A stretch of 64,000 nt of DNA from Mesorhizobium sp. WSM4311 (GCF_002295115.1 NZ_NSFV01000006.1:12501-76500), one strand, 5' to 3'. Counted from the stretch's first letter, positions 36,052 through 44,972 are shown. The notes: a model not told the origin generated them from the letters alone. A program made the numbers and translations.

Positions 36052-36939
36052 CTACTTGATCAGCGGCAGCAGCGTTTCGGCGGTGATGCGCATCTGGTCG
36101 GTGTAGAATTTCTCGGTCAGCACGCTGGAGCCGTGGTCCTGGATGAACTTCAGCTGCTCAGGCGAGATATCGACCGGGTGGCGCTCGACCATTTCGGGAT
36201 AGGGTGCCGCCGGCGTGCGGTCGACCGGGGCGACGAATTCATTGGTCAGCGCGCCGTCGTAGCCGACTTCCTTCAAGGTGGCGACGATCTTCGCCCAATC
36301 GATCTGGCCGAGGCCGGCTGCGAAGCGGTTGTTGTCGGCGACATGGAAGTCGAACAAGCGCTTTCCGACCTTACGGATGGCGTCGTAGACGTTAAATTCC
36401 TCCATATGGATGTGGTAGGCGTCGAGGCATACGCCGCATTCGGGGCTGACCGCGTCGGCTAGCGCCAGCGCCTGGGCGCCGCGATTGAACAGGTAGGTCT
36501 CGAAGCGGTTGAGCGGCTCGACGGCGATCTTGACGCCGACCTTCTTGGCATGGGTGAAGCATTCGCGGGTCGCGTCGACCACCCATTTCCATTCCTCTTC
36601 CTCGGTGCCGTCCGGCACGACCTTGCCGACCGTCGCGGGGACGAGCGTGATGATCTCGCCATCGAGCTCGCTGACCATGGTCAGCACGTCCTTGACGTAC
36701 TGCACGGAGCGCTCGCGCTGGCCCTGGTTCTTGGCGGCAAGGTTGCGTTCGCCCAGCATCAAGGTCACCGCGCCCCAGCAGCGAATGCCATGCTCCTTCA
36801 ACAGCGCCCGCGTCTCCTTGGTCTTGTACTGCTCGGGCTCGCCGGAAATCTCGATCGACTCATAGCCGAACTTCTTGATGCGCTTGAGCGTCGTCTCCAA
36901 TGGTTCCGCCCGCATCCAGTTGTGCGTCGAAAGATGCAT
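36052..36939 (-). CDS. sugar-phosphate isomerase/epimerase-type TIM barrel (leftward)
   Basis: About 295 residues. The xylose-isomerase-like barrel shows the metal ligands Glu in IAVEPLNRFETY, Asp/His in CLDAYHIHMEE, His in FDFHVADNN and Glu in LTNEF. This pattern fits the D-tagatose/D-psicose 3-epimerase group. The start at 36939 has AAGGACAG upstream; a longer frame reaches 37101 across the operator. It is the first gene of the leftward arm, divergent from the second TIM-barrel protein. Confidence 0.88.
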   Translation of the reverse strand: MHLSTHNWMRAEPLETTLKRIKKFGYESIEISGEPEQYKTKETRALLKEHGIRCWGAVTLMLGERNLAAKNQGQRERSVQYVKDVLTMVSELDGEIITLVPATVGKVVPDGTEEEEWKWVVDATRECFTHAKKVGVKIAVEPLNRFETYLFNRGAQALALADAVSPECGVCLDAYHIHMEEFNVYDAIRKVGKRLFDFHVADNNRFAAGLGQIDWAKIVATLKEVGYDGALTNEFVAPVDRTPAAPYPEMVERHPVDISPEQLKFIQDHGSSVLTEKFYTDQMRITAETLLPLIK

Positions 36940-37043
36940 GGTCTGTCCTTCCCAAATTCGTCCGTATCGTTTGCCTTCGGCATGCGTCGCCGAAAGACGG
37001 CGCAAGGGTTCCTCCCCAAGGCATCCCCAGCCTTTTCCTGCAA

Positions 37044-37059
37044 ACTGGTTCGACCAATT
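37044..37059. promoter_or_regulatory. GntR-type palindrome CTGGTTCGACCA
   Basis: ACTGGTTCGACCAATT: TGGT-TCG-ACCA core at 37046-37056. Twelve bases (CTGGTTCGACCA) are identical to the site at 23407-23418. It is the site nearer to the leftward operon. Confidence 0.65.
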
Positions 37060-37221
37060 GGGCCTTAAGCGAGGTCTACAGCAAATTGCCTGGAACGGCA
37101 AGAAGCGTGGAGGCGCAACTCGCCGCGTGAATTATTACATTGATTATATTGTGATATATGCCAATGCTTCGGGCATCCGATTGGCTCGGCCGATGCATTG
37201 TCAGGCTTGACCAAATTCCCC

Positions 37222-37240
37222 TATTTGGTAATACCAGAAT
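37222..37240. promoter_or_regulatory. GntR-type palindrome over -10 box (TTGGTAATACCAGA)
   Basis: TATTTGGTAATACCAGAAT, core 37226-37236. TTGGTAATACCAGA is identical at 23583-23596. TAATAC (37229-37234) is 16 bp from TTGACC (37207-37212), so the operator would cover the rightward promoter. An outer ACCAAAT/ATTTGGT pair spans 37210-37229. Confidence 0.65.
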
Positions 37241-37340
37241 GGCAGTGCCTGCAAAGCGCCCGATGCAAAAAGACCAAAATGGCTGGCCCTGCTTCCAATC
37301 GGCGCTATGCTTGGTCGCGACACAATGAGGGAGGATGCCG

Positions 37341-38396
37341 ATGCCGACGACAATGAAGGGCCCTGGACTGTTTCTGGCGCAGTTCGCGGGTGACGCAGCG
37401 CCGTTCAATTCGCTGGCCGCGATCACCAAATGGGCCGCCGGTCTCGGCTATAAGGGCGTGCAGATCCCGACCTGGGACGCGCGCCTGTTCGACCTCGAGA
37501 AAGCGGCGTCTTCCAAGGCCTATTGCGACGAGGTGAAGGGTATTTGCGCCGATGCCGGCGTCGAGATCACCGAATTGTCGACGCATCTGCAGGGACAGTT
37601 GGTGGCGGTGCATCCTGCCTATGACGCGCAGTTCGACGGCTTTGCGCCGGCTTCGGTCCACAACAATCCCAAGGCGCGGCAGAAATGGGCGGTCGAACAG
37701 ATGAAGTTCGGCGCCAAAGCCTCGAAGAATCTCGGCCTCAAGGCTTCGGTGTCCTTCTCCGGCGCGCTGGCCTTTCCCTACCTCTACCCCTGGCCGCAGC
37801 GGCCGGCCGGTCTGATCGAGGAGGCCTTCGCCGAACTCGGCAAGCGCTGGAAGCCGATCCTCGACGTCTATGAGGACAATGGCGTCGATGTCGGCTACGA
37901 AATCCATCCCGGCGAGGACGTGTTCGACGGTGCCACCTTCGAGATGTTCCTCGACGCGGTCGGTGGCCACAAGCGCTGCAACATCAACTACGACCCGTCG
38001 CACTTCCTGCTGCAGCAGCTCGACTATCTCGAATTCATCGACATCTACCACGAGCGCATAAAGGCCTTCCACGTCAAGGACGCCGAGTTCAACCCGACCG
38101 GCCGGCAAGGCGTCTATTCCGGCTATCAGAGCTGGACCAACCGCGCAGGACGCTTCCGCTCGCTCGGCGACGGGCAGGTGGATTTCGGCGGCATCTTCTC
38201 CAAGCTGACGCAGTACAATTATGATTCCTGGGCGGTGCTGGAATGGGAGTGCTGCCTGAAGCACCCCGAGGACGGAGCGGCCGAAGGGGCGCCTTTCATC
38301 CAGCACCACATCATCCGCGTGACGGAGAAGGCATTCGACGACTTCGCCGGTGGCGCGACGGACAAGAAAGTGCTGCGCGCGATGATGGGAATTTGA
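37341..38396 (+). CDS. sugar-phosphate isomerase/epimerase-type TIM barrel (rightward, long)
   Basis: About 351 residues, longer than typical 3-epimerases (about 290) and resembling the isomerases that accompany Gfo/Idh/MocA dehydrogenases. Metal ligands: Glu in VGYEIHPGEDV, Asp/His in NINYDPSHF, His in IKAFHVKDAEF and Glu in AVLEWEC. The AGGGAGG at 37327-37333 fits ATG 37341 better than ATG 37335. The next gene, a dehydrogenase, follows 51 bp later after a small hairpin. It probably acts on a product or substrate of that dehydrogenase. Confidence 0.87.
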   Translation: MPTTMKGPGLFLAQFAGDAAPFNSLAAITKWAAGLGYKGVQIPTWDARLFDLEKAASSKAYCDEVKGICADAGVEITELSTHLQGQLVAVHPAYDAQFDGFAPASVHNNPKARQKWAVEQMKFGAKASKNLGLKASVSFSGALAFPYLYPWPQRPAGLIEEAFAELGKRWKPILDVYEDNGVDVGYEIHPGEDVFDGATFEMFLDAVGGHKRCNINYDPSHFLLQQLDYLEFIDIYHERIKAFHVKDAEFNPTGRQGVYSGYQSWTNRAGRFRSLGDGQVDFGGIFSKLTQYNYDSWAVLEWECCLKHPEDGAAEGAPFIQHHIIRVTEKAFDDFAGGATDKKVLRAMMGI

Positions 38397-38407
38397 AGCG
38401 ACTTGCT

Positions 38408-38423
38408 CCCCCCGCGAGGGGGG
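38408..38423 (+). other. GC hairpin between two cistrons
   Basis: CCCCCC, GCGA, GGGGGG in the 51-bp gap between the TIM-barrel and dehydrogenase genes. There is no following U tract, so it is more likely an mRNA-stability stem than a terminator. Confidence 0.4.
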
Positions 38424-38447
38424 CATCCAAGACACGAGGGAGAAAAC

Positions 38448-39635
38448 ATGGTCGGCGCATCGAAATCGGAAACGGGAGGCGGCCCGATCCGCTATGGTAT
38501 GATCGGCGGCGGGCAAGGCGCCTTCATCGGCGCGGTGCACCGCATCGCGGCGCGCCTGGACAATGAGTTCGTGCTGGTGGCTGGTGCGCTGTCGGCGAAC
38601 CCCGAGCGCGCCAAGGCTTCGGCCGCCGAACTCGGGCTCGATCCGGACCGCAGCTACGCTTCCTATGCCGAGATGGCCAAGGCCGAGGCCAAGCGCCCCG
38701 ACGGCATCGAGGCGGTGGCCATCGTCACGCCCAACAATGTCCATGTGCCGGCGGCCAAGGCCTTCCTCGAGGCCGGCATCCACGTGATCTGCGACAAGCC
38801 GCTGGCGACGACACTGGCCGAGGCGAAAAAGCTCGCCGCGGTGGTCGAGAAGACCGGCAAGGTGTTCGTGCTTACCCACAACTACACCGCCTATCCAATG
38901 GTGCGGCAGGCACGCGAAATGGTGGCCAAGGGTATCCTTGGCGACATCCGCATCGTGCAGTCGGAATATCCGCAGGACTGGCTGACCGAGGATCTCGCCG
39001 CCACCGGCCAGAAGCAGGCCTCATGGCGCGGCGATCCCAAGCAGGCGGGCGCCGGCGGCGCGCTGGGCGACATCGGCACCCATGCCTACAATCTCGCCCG
39101 CTTCGTCTCCGGGCTGGAGCTGGATTCGCTGTCGGCCGATCTCGATGCGTTCGTGCCGGGGCGGCTGCTCGACGACAATGTCAACGTCATGCTGCGCTTC
39201 AAGTCCACCGGCAAGACGCATCCGGCCAAGGGCATGATTTGGGCCAGCCAGGTGGCGCCGGGCCACGAGAACGGGCTGAAGCTGCGCATCTATGGCTCGA
39301 AGGGCGGGCTGGAATGGGTGCAGGCCGATCCGAACTACCTCTGGTACACGCCGTTCGGCCAGCCCAAGCAGTTGATCACCCGCAACGGCGCCGGCGCGCT
39401 GCCGGTGGCGGGCCGTGTGAGCCGCGTACCGTCAGGCCATCCCGAGGGCTACCTCGAAGGCTTCGCCAATATCTATCAGGAGGCTGCACGCGCCATCCGC
39501 GCGGCGCGCAAGAAGGGTGGCAAGCCGGCCAAGGACGTCGTCTTCCCGACCATCCAGGATGGCGTCGAAGGCATGGCCTTCATCGAGGCCTGCGTGAAAT
39601 CGTCGAAGAAGAATGGGGCGTGGACGAAGCTCTAA
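38448..39635 (+). CDS. Gfo/Idh/MocA-family dehydrogenase
   Basis: About 395 residues. N-terminal Rossmann fold (RYGMIGGGQGAFIGAVHR) with AIVTPNNVHVP and the catalytic lysine motif HVICDKPLATT (family EKP motif, here DKP); C-terminal substrate domain with GGALGDIGTHAYN, containing the usual Asp and His. GAGRE-like ribosome binding (GAGGGAG) precedes ATG 38448. It should oxidise a sugar, polyol or glycoside with NAD(P). A keto product would then suit the isomerase genes on either side. Confidence 0.9.
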   Translation: MVGASKSETGGGPIRYGMIGGGQGAFIGAVHRIAARLDNEFVLVAGALSANPERAKASAAELGLDPDRSYASYAEMAKAEAKRPDGIEAVAIVTPNNVHVPAAKAFLEAGIHVICDKPLATTLAEAKKLAAVVEKTGKVFVLTHNYTAYPMVRQAREMVAKGILGDIRIVQSEYPQDWLTEDLAATGQKQASWRGDPKQAGAGGALGDIGTHAYNLARFVSGLELDSLSADLDAFVPGRLLDDNVNVMLRFKSTGKTHPAKGMIWASQVAPGHENGLKLRIYGSKGGLEWVQADPNYLWYTPFGQPKQLITRNGAGALPVAGRVSRVPSGHPEGYLEGFANIYQEAARAIRAARKKGGKPAKDVVFPTIQDGVEGMAFIEACVKSSKKNGAWTKL

Positions 39636-39677
39636 AACAAGAATGATCCGGGGGGATCGAACGGGGGAGGGCTGTCG

Positions 39678-40529
39678 ATGAAAATCGGCATGTGCATGTT
39701 CTTGTGGACGACCAGCGTCTCGAAAAAACACGAGCCGCTGCTTCGCGACATCAAGGCGACAGGCTTTGACGGTGTCGAGATACCGATTTTCGCCGGTACG
39801 CCTGACGACTACAAAAAGCTCGGCGACCTGCTCGATCGCATCGGGCTGGAGCGCACCGCGGTCTCGGCGATGGGCGATCCGGCAATGAACCTGATTTCGC
39901 CGGATGCGGCAACGCGCAAGGCCGGTATCGCTTACATGAAATGGGCTGTTGATTGCGCCGACGCGCTCGGCGCCAGGACGCTCAGCGGGCCGCTGCACTC
40001 GACGCTCGGCGCCTTTTCCGGCAGAGGGCCGACACCCGCCGAGAAGAACCGTTCCATCGCCTCGCAGCGCGCCATCGGCGACCATGCCGGCACGCGGAAC
40101 GTGACCATCGGGCTGGAGGCGCTGAACCGCTTCGAATGTTATCTTTTCAACACGATGGCGGATCTGTCGGAGCACATCGATGCCGTCGGCCGACCGCATA
40201 TCAAGGCGATGTACGACACCTTTCATGCCAATATCGAGGAGGCCGACCCGATCGGCGCCTATACGAAGCATCGCAGGAATGTCGTGCACATCCACATATC
40301 GGAGAACGATCGCGGCGTGCCGGGGCGCGGTAACATCCCGTGGAAAGAGACGTTCGCGGCGATCCGCAAGAGCGGCTATGACGACTGGCTGACGATCGAG
40401 GCCTTCGGACGGTCGCTGAAGGATCTGGCGGCGGCGACAAAGGTGTGGCGCGATTTTTCCGAAACGCCGGAAGCAGTTTATCGCGAGGGCTATAAGCATA
40501 TCAGGAATGGGTGGAGGAAAGCCGCTTAG
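39678..40529 (+). CDS. 3-epimerase-like TIM barrel (rightward, short)
   Basis: 283 residues, the size of D-tagatose/L-ribulose 3-epimerases. The start MKIGMCMFLW is typical of that group. Metal ligands: Glu in IGLEALNRFECY, Asp/His in MYDTFHANIEE, His in VHIHISENDRG and Glu in LTIEAFG. It is the last gene of the rightward arm; the phn operon is convergent, 47 bp away. Confidence 0.88.
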   Translation: MKIGMCMFLWTTSVSKKHEPLLRDIKATGFDGVEIPIFAGTPDDYKKLGDLLDRIGLERTAVSAMGDPAMNLISPDAATRKAGIAYMKWAVDCADALGARTLSGPLHSTLGAFSGRGPTPAEKNRSIASQRAIGDHAGTRNVTIGLEALNRFECYLFNTMADLSEHIDAVGRPHIKAMYDTFHANIEEADPIGAYTKHRRNVVHIHISENDRGVPGRGNIPWKETFAAIRKSGYDDWLTIEAFGRSLKDLAAATKVWRDFSETPEAVYREGYKHIRNGWRKAA

Positions 40530-40576
40530 AACCACGAAGGCGCTTTGAGCCGCTGTCGATCCTGGAGCCGAGGGCA

Positions 40577-41944
40577 TCACCCCTGCTCGGCCTGGAGTCT
40601 GTTGTAGTCGTGAATCGTCCGGCTCAGCCGGCGGCGCAGGAAGTTCGAGATGTTGTCGAAGATGAAGACGACCAGCAGGATCAGCAGCACCATGTAGAAG
40701 ACGTTGGCCCAGTTGGAGTTGGTGCGCATCGCTTCCCACAATTTCAGGCCGATGCCGCCGGCGCCGACGGCGCCGATGATGGTGGCACCGCGGGTGTTGG
40801 ACTCCCACTGGTAGAGCGTCTGGCTGATGAAGACCGGGATGACTTCAGGCATCACGCCGTAGCGCTGCACCAGAAGGCCGTTGGCGCCGGTCGACAACAC
40901 ACCTTCGCGCGGCTTGTCGTCGATGTTCTCAAGCGCCTCGGAGTAGGTTTTGCCGAGCGTGCCGATCTCGGTGAAGAAGATCGCGGCACTGCCCGCAAGC
41001 GGGCCGGGGCCGAACGCACGGGTGAAGAACAGTGCCCAGATCAGCATGTCGACCGAGCGCATGAAGTCGAAGAAGCGTTTCAGGACCTGGCTGAGGACGC
41101 CGCTCGGCGTGATGTTGCGGGCGGCGAAGAAGGCGAGCGGGAAGGCGACGATGCCGCCAAGCAGCGTGCCCAGGAACGCCATGACGATGGTCTGCAGCAG
41201 CTTCGTCCAAACGTCGCCATGCTGCCACTGGGCGTTGTTCCAGATGTTGTCGCCTGCCAGCGTCAGGTTCGACGTGCCCGGCTTCAGTTCGGGCCCGGAC
41301 ACGATCAGCGAGATCACCTCTCCCGTTGATTTGCCGAAGAAGGGCGAGCGCGTATCGAAGACGAAATTCGCCCAGCCGAGGAAGCGCTTGCGCACCTTGA
41401 CGCGGTCGACGGTGACGCGCACCTCGCCGACGAAGCCCATCTTGGCAACCACCTCGTCGTCGTGCGCGGTGATCCAGTCCGGCATCGGGCCTGATATCAC
41501 CGGCTTGCCGCTTGTCAGCGAAACCGGCACGGTCTGGCCGTTGGCCACGATCGTTGCCTGCGCCTTGTCGAAGGTGACGGATTTCGCCGGACCATCGATC
41601 AGCACGGTGAAGGTGCCGTCTCGATTCCTGATCACCCAGTCGGGGTTGGGGTTCTCGCCAAGCGCGGAAAAGCGCGGGTATTTTGGCGTGATCTCAGGCT
41701 GGTCGAGGCGGAATTCCGGTTGCAGGTCGTAGCTGATCCATTGTGTCAGGAACAGCGGCAGACGTTCCCAGTGCGATTCCCGCAGCACTTGCGGCAGGCT
41801 GAAGAACCACAGGACATAGACCAGATAGGTCAGGATGCCGATGAACAGGAACAGCGGAGCGAAGCGTTTGTACAGCGGCCGCCGGAACACTTGCGGATAT
41901 CGCTCCTCGATCGACAATATCTCCTCGGCGGTCATTGTCGCCAT
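40577..41944 (-). CDS. phnE: phosphonate ABC permease PhnE, second subunit
   Basis: 455 residues. The C-terminal 260 residues are a PhnE permease with the EAA-type loop (VQRYGVMPEVIPVFISQTLY). The first 190 residues have one membrane segment (about 30-50) and then a long extracytoplasmic domain with beta strands. This makes it larger than a plain PhnE (about 270). Tandem PhnE genes with unequal size are usual in rhizobial phnCDEE loci. It starts 3 bp after the first phnE stop. Phosphonates or phosphate esters are the expected ligands. Confidence 0.9.
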   Translation of the reverse strand: MATMTAEEILSIEERYPQVFRRPLYKRFAPLFLFIGILTYLVYVLWFFSLPQVLRESHWERLPLFLTQWISYDLQPEFRLDQPEITPKYPRFSALGENPNPDWVIRNRDGTFTVLIDGPAKSVTFDKAQATIVANGQTVPVSLTSGKPVISGPMPDWITAHDDEVVAKMGFVGEVRVTVDRVKVRKRFLGWANFVFDTRSPFFGKSTGEVISLIVSGPELKPGTSNLTLAGDNIWNNAQWQHGDVWTKLLQTIVMAFLGTLLGGIVAFPLAFFAARNITPSGVLSQVLKRFFDFMRSVDMLIWALFFTRAFGPGPLAGSAAIFFTEIGTLGKTYSEALENIDDKPREGVLSTGANGLLVQRYGVMPEVIPVFISQTLYQWESNTRGATIIGAVGAGGIGLKLWEAMRTNSNWANVFYMVLLILLVVFIFDNISNFLRRRLSRTIHDYNRLQAEQG

Positions 41945-41947
41945 GGT

Positions 41948-42919
41948 TTATGCGCCCATCATAAAGGCCTGTTCGCCGACCAGCTTGCGGCGTAGCCAGG
42001 CGGAGAACTGGTCGATGATGAAGATGGTCGTGAACAAGAGCAGCACCAGCGCCAGCGTCTTGGCGCCGAAGCCGCGAGAGATGGAGAGCTTCAATTCCTC
42101 GCCGATGCCGCCGCCGCCGACGGCGCCGATGATGGTCGAGGCGCGGACATTGATCTCGACGCGCAGCAGCGTGTAGGACATGAAATTGGGCAGCACCTGC
42201 GGCAGGTCGGCGAAGCGCACGCGCTCGAACCAGTTGGCGCCGACCGCGCGCAGGCCTTCCTCGGCGCGCATGTCGATGTTTTCGTTGATCTCATAGAACA
42301 GCTTGCCGAGCGCGCCGATCGAATGCAGGCCGATGGCGATGATGGCGGCGATCGGGCCAATGGAGACGATGGCCGCGAACAGGCCGGCAATGACGATCTC
42401 AGGGAACGCGCGCAGCAGCTCCATGAAGCGCTTGACGATCAGCCGCAGGGCCGGATGAGGTGTCAGATTGCGCGCCGCGATGAAGGAAAACGGCACCGCG
42501 AAGACAAAGCCGATGAAGGTCGAGACCAGCGCCACGTTCACCGTGGTCAGCATCAGCTCGAAATATTCGGGAATGTAGAATCCGCCCCAGACAAAGATCC
42601 GTCCGAGCGGGAAATTGTATTCCTGGGTGCCGGTGTCATGCGGCGAGGCAATGTCGAACAGTGCCCGCCAGACGTCGTTCCAGTCCTTGGGGACCAGCCA
42701 GCTTAGGAAATCCAGAATATGCGGCAGCCTGTCGAAGAAGTGCCCGGCATTTGCTTCGTCGGCGAACCACATGCTGGCGAACATCGCGGCCAGCAGCAGG
42801 CCGACGCCGAGCACTGTATAGAACCGGCGCAGCGACGTCTGGCGTCGCCAGGCATCGGCCATCTGCTGGGGCGCGCCAAAAGGGGTTGTCAAAGAAGGGG
42901 CTGTCACGGAAAGGGTCAT
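41948..42919 (-). CDS. phnE: phosphonate ABC permease PhnE, first subunit
   Basis: About 323 residues. Family motifs IAARNLTPHPALR, TTVNVALVSTFIGFVFAVP and the EAA loop RFADLPQVLPNFMSYTLLR are clear. A periplasmic stretch near residues 60-110 separates the first segment from the others. Start 42919 avoids reading through the terminator-like hairpin at 42934-42960, which the upstream start at 42952 would do. Confidence 0.9.
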   Translation of the reverse strand: MTLSVTAPSLTTPFGAPQQMADAWRRQTSLRRFYTVLGVGLLLAAMFASMWFADEANAGHFFDRLPHILDFLSWLVPKDWNDVWRALFDIASPHDTGTQEYNFPLGRIFVWGGFYIPEYFELMLTTVNVALVSTFIGFVFAVPFSFIAARNLTPHPALRLIVKRFMELLRAFPEIVIAGLFAAIVSIGPIAAIIAIGLHSIGALGKLFYEINENIDMRAEEGLRAVGANWFERVRFADLPQVLPNFMSYTLLRVEINVRASTIIGAVGGGGIGEELKLSISRGFGAKTLALVLLLFTTIFIIDQFSAWLRRKLVGEQAFMMGA

Positions 42920-42931
42920 GATCGGAGATGC

Positions 42932-42960
42932 AAAAAGGGCGGTGTTTGACACCGCCCTTT
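42932..42960 (-). terminator. attenuating terminator after phnD
   Basis: On the minus strand: AAAGGGCGGTGT, CAA, ACACCGCCCTTT with five Ts following. It begins 12 bp after the phnD stop and precedes phnE. This looks like a partial Rho-independent terminator that would give more binding protein than permease mRNA. Confidence 0.75.
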
Positions 42961-42972
42961 TCGATTTCGCCG

Positions 42973-43881
42973 TTAGCCGCCGATGGCTGCCTTACGAGCT
43001 TCGACGATGACGTTGTAGAAGTCCGGCTTGACCGGAACGTAGCCGGTGAAATCGCCACCTTCGACGCCCTCGAAGCAAGCCTTGTCCTTCTTCGGCAACT
43101 CGGTGAAGAAGGCAGCGAGCTTGGCGGTCATCTCCTCGCCGAGCGCGGTGCGCACGACCAGCGGGCCGTTCGGGATCAGGCCCGAGCGCCAGACTTCGAC
43201 GAAGTCGTTCGGGTCGACGGCGCCCTTGGCGACGACCTTGTGGAAAGTGCCGGAGGTGAAGCCGTTCTTGAAGTCGCCGATGCCGGAGGAATCATCGACC
43301 GCGACATCGACCTTGCCGTCGCGCACGGCCAGGATGTTGTTCTCATGGCCGCCGTTGAACTGGGTCGAAGCGAAGAAGGCCTCGTTCGAGGCGCCGGTTT
43401 CCTTCGGAATCTGGGTCAGCGGGATCAGGTAGCCCGAGGTGGAGTCCGGATCGGCGTAGCCGAGCTTCTTGCCCTTGGCCGACTTGATGTCGGTGATGCC
43501 CGAGGTCTTCAGAGCCAGGCCGATCGAATGATAACCGGTGGAACCGTCGGTCTGCTTGGTGGTGAGGATCGGGGTCACCGCCTTCGGGTCCTTGAGATAG
43601 ACGCTGGCGTAGCCGGATGCGCCGAGTTCGGCGAAGTCGAGCGTGCCGCCGAGCAGGCCCTGGATGACGCCGTCATAGTCGGCGGCAGGAAACAGCGAGA
43701 CCTTCTCGAAGCCGAATTCGGCCTTCAGATGATCGGCCAGGCACTGGTAGTTGCGCAGCCGGTCGGTCTCGTTTTCACCGCCCAGAATGCCGACGCGGAA
43801 TTCCTTCATGTCGGCGGCGTGGGCCATGCTGGTTGCCATGGCGAGCACCGAAACGGCGCTGAAAACCATCTTCCTGAACAT
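42973..43881 (-). CDS. phnD: phosphonate ABC substrate-binding protein PhnD
   Basis: About 302 residues. Signal peptide 1-22 (MFRKMVFSAVSVLAMATSM, cleavage after AHA). The mature protein reads FRVGILGGENETDRLRNY, with ELGASGYASVYLKDP and GYADPDSTSGYLIP, the PhnD hallmarks including the phosphonate-binding STSGY region. CAGGAGAG is a well-placed ribosome binding site for 43881; the open frame runs further upstream into phnC. It is the second gene of phnCDEE. Confidence 0.95.
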   Translation of the reverse strand: MFRKMVFSAVSVLAMATSMAHAADMKEFRVGILGGENETDRLRNYQCLADHLKAEFGFEKVSLFPAADYDGVIQGLLGGTLDFAELGASGYASVYLKDPKAVTPILTTKQTDGSTGYHSIGLALKTSGITDIKSAKGKKLGYADPDSTSGYLIPLTQIPKETGASNEAFFASTQFNGGHENNILAVRDGKVDVAVDDSSGIGDFKNGFTSGTFHKVVAKGAVDPNDFVEVWRSGLIPNGPLVVRTALGEEMTAKLAAFFTELPKKDKACFEGVEGGDFTGYVPVKPDFYNVIVEARKAAIGG

Positions 43882-43984
43882 TTGATGTCTCTCCTGTAAG
43901 TTCCGGCCCCGCGCCGGCAGCGTTCTTGATCTTGACAAGTGCCCTTGACGCGGGCGGACGATCCCAACCGCCCTTTCTCGGCCC

Positions 43985-44027
43985 ATGATCTTTCCCGAAA
44001 ACCGGATTCCACTTTTCGGGATCATGG
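43985..44027. repeat. rhizobial intergenic palindrome
   Basis: CATGATCTTTCCCGAAAA ... CTTTTCGGGATCATG: arms CATGATC/GATCATG and CCCGAAAA/TTTTCGGG. This element recurs between genes of Mesorhizobium and relatives, as I recognise it. It sits 2 bp beyond the phnC stop. Confidence 0.8.
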
Positions 44028-44029
44028 GC

Positions 44030-44887
44030 TCAGTAACCCGGGAATGCGGGTTCGAGCGGTCCGGCGGATGCTGCGATCTTCTGCTTGAAGGCAACGCTGG
44101 TGGAGGTGATGGCCTCCGATATCTCTGCGCCATTGCTGTCGGCGCCATAGACGACGCGCACGGCCTCACGGTTGAGCTCTTCCGGCGGGCCGTCGAAGAC
44201 GACCTTGCCGGCGGCCATGCCGATAATGCGGTTGCAATAGGCGCGGGCGGTGTCGAGCGTGTGCAGGTTGGTGACGACGGTGATGCCCTCGCGCAGATTG
44301 ATGTCCTGCAGCGAATCCATCACCACCTTGGCGTTGAGCGGGTCGAGCGAGGCGATCGGCTCGTCGGCGAGGATCACTTTGGGCTGCTGCATCATGGCGC
44401 GGGCGATGGCGACACGCTGCTGCTGTCCGCCAGACAAGGTGCCGGCGGGCTGAAGCGCGGTGCGGGCTATGTCGAGCCGCTCGAGCGCGGCGACCGCCTC
44501 GGCGCATTCGGCACGCGAGAACATGCCGAGAAGGTTGGACAGGGTCGAACGGTGGTTCAATTTGCCGAGTAGGACGTTGGTCAGCACGTCGAGGCGCGGC
44601 ACCAGGTTGAACTGCTGGAAGATCATGGCGCAATCGCGCTGCCAGCGCCGCAGCGGCGAGCCGTGCAGCCGGGAGACCTCGGCGCCGTCAAAAAAAATCG
44701 ACCCCTGGCTGGGGTCGACAAGACGGTTGATCATGCGAAGAAGGGTCGATTTGCCGGCGCCCGAACGGCCGATGACGCCAACCATCTGACCTTGCGGGAT
44801 CGAGATATTGACGTCGCTGACGGCTGTGTTCTTGCCAAATCGTCGGCTGACGCCGCGGATTTCGAGCGTGGCAGAGCTTGCTGACAT
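44030..44887 (-). CDS. phnC: phosphonate ABC ATPase PhnC
   Basis: About 285 residues. Walker [11 protein letters not shown]-loop [10 protein letters not shown], signature LSGGQQQR, Walker [13 protein letters not shown] and H-loop TNLHTLDTA, where Asn-Leu-His replaces THD as normal for PhnC. ATG 44887 gives the usual N-terminus. It is first gene of phnCDEE. A PHO-box-like repeat lies about 70-85 bp upstream. Confidence 0.95.
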   Translation of the reverse strand: MSASSATLEIRGVSRRFGKNTAVSDVNISIPQGQMVGVIGRSGAGKSTLLRMINRLVDPSQGSIFFDGAEVSRLHGSPLRRWQRDCAMIFQQFNLVPRLDVLTNVLLGKLNHRSTLSNLLGMFSRAECAEAVAALERLDIARTALQPAGTLSGGQQQRVAIARAMMQQPKVILADEPIASLDPLNAKVVMDSLQDINLREGITVVTNLHTLDTARAYCNRIIGMAAGKVVFDGPPEELNREAVRVVYGADSNGAEISEAITSTSVAFKQKIAASAGPLEPAFPGY

Positions 44888-44954
44888 GAGCAGGTTCCAG
44901 TCCCGACCTTGTTGATCGTCAGGCACTCGCCTAACGCAGCCACATGAACCTGCC

Positions 44955-44972
44955 ATGTCGCCAGCATGTCAG
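44955..44972 (-). promoter_or_regulatory. candidate PHO box upstream of phnC
   Basis: On the minus strand CTGACAT, GCTG, GCGACAT, with a further degenerate copy (GGTTCAT) after four more bases. The 11-bp period matches the PhoB consensus CTGTCAT-N4-CTGTCAT. The site is 68 bp upstream of phnC, a suitable place for a PhoB-activated promoter. The second half is weak. Confidence 0.5.

Larger units (their letters stand above)
36940..37340. other. divergent control region of catabolic cluster
   Basis: This 401-bp region lies between two divergent operons. It contains two GntR-type palindromes, about 107 bp from the leftward start and about 100 bp from the rightward start, and an AT-rich stretch at about 37131-37160. 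A TTGACC/TAATAC promoter-like pair (16 bp apart) points right. No gene is visible. Confidence 0.65.

Noticed and set aside
38408..38423. Terminator between TIM-barrel and dehydrogenase genes
   Set aside because: The stem is strong but there is no U tract, and the next gene begins 25 bp later with a good ribosome binding site.
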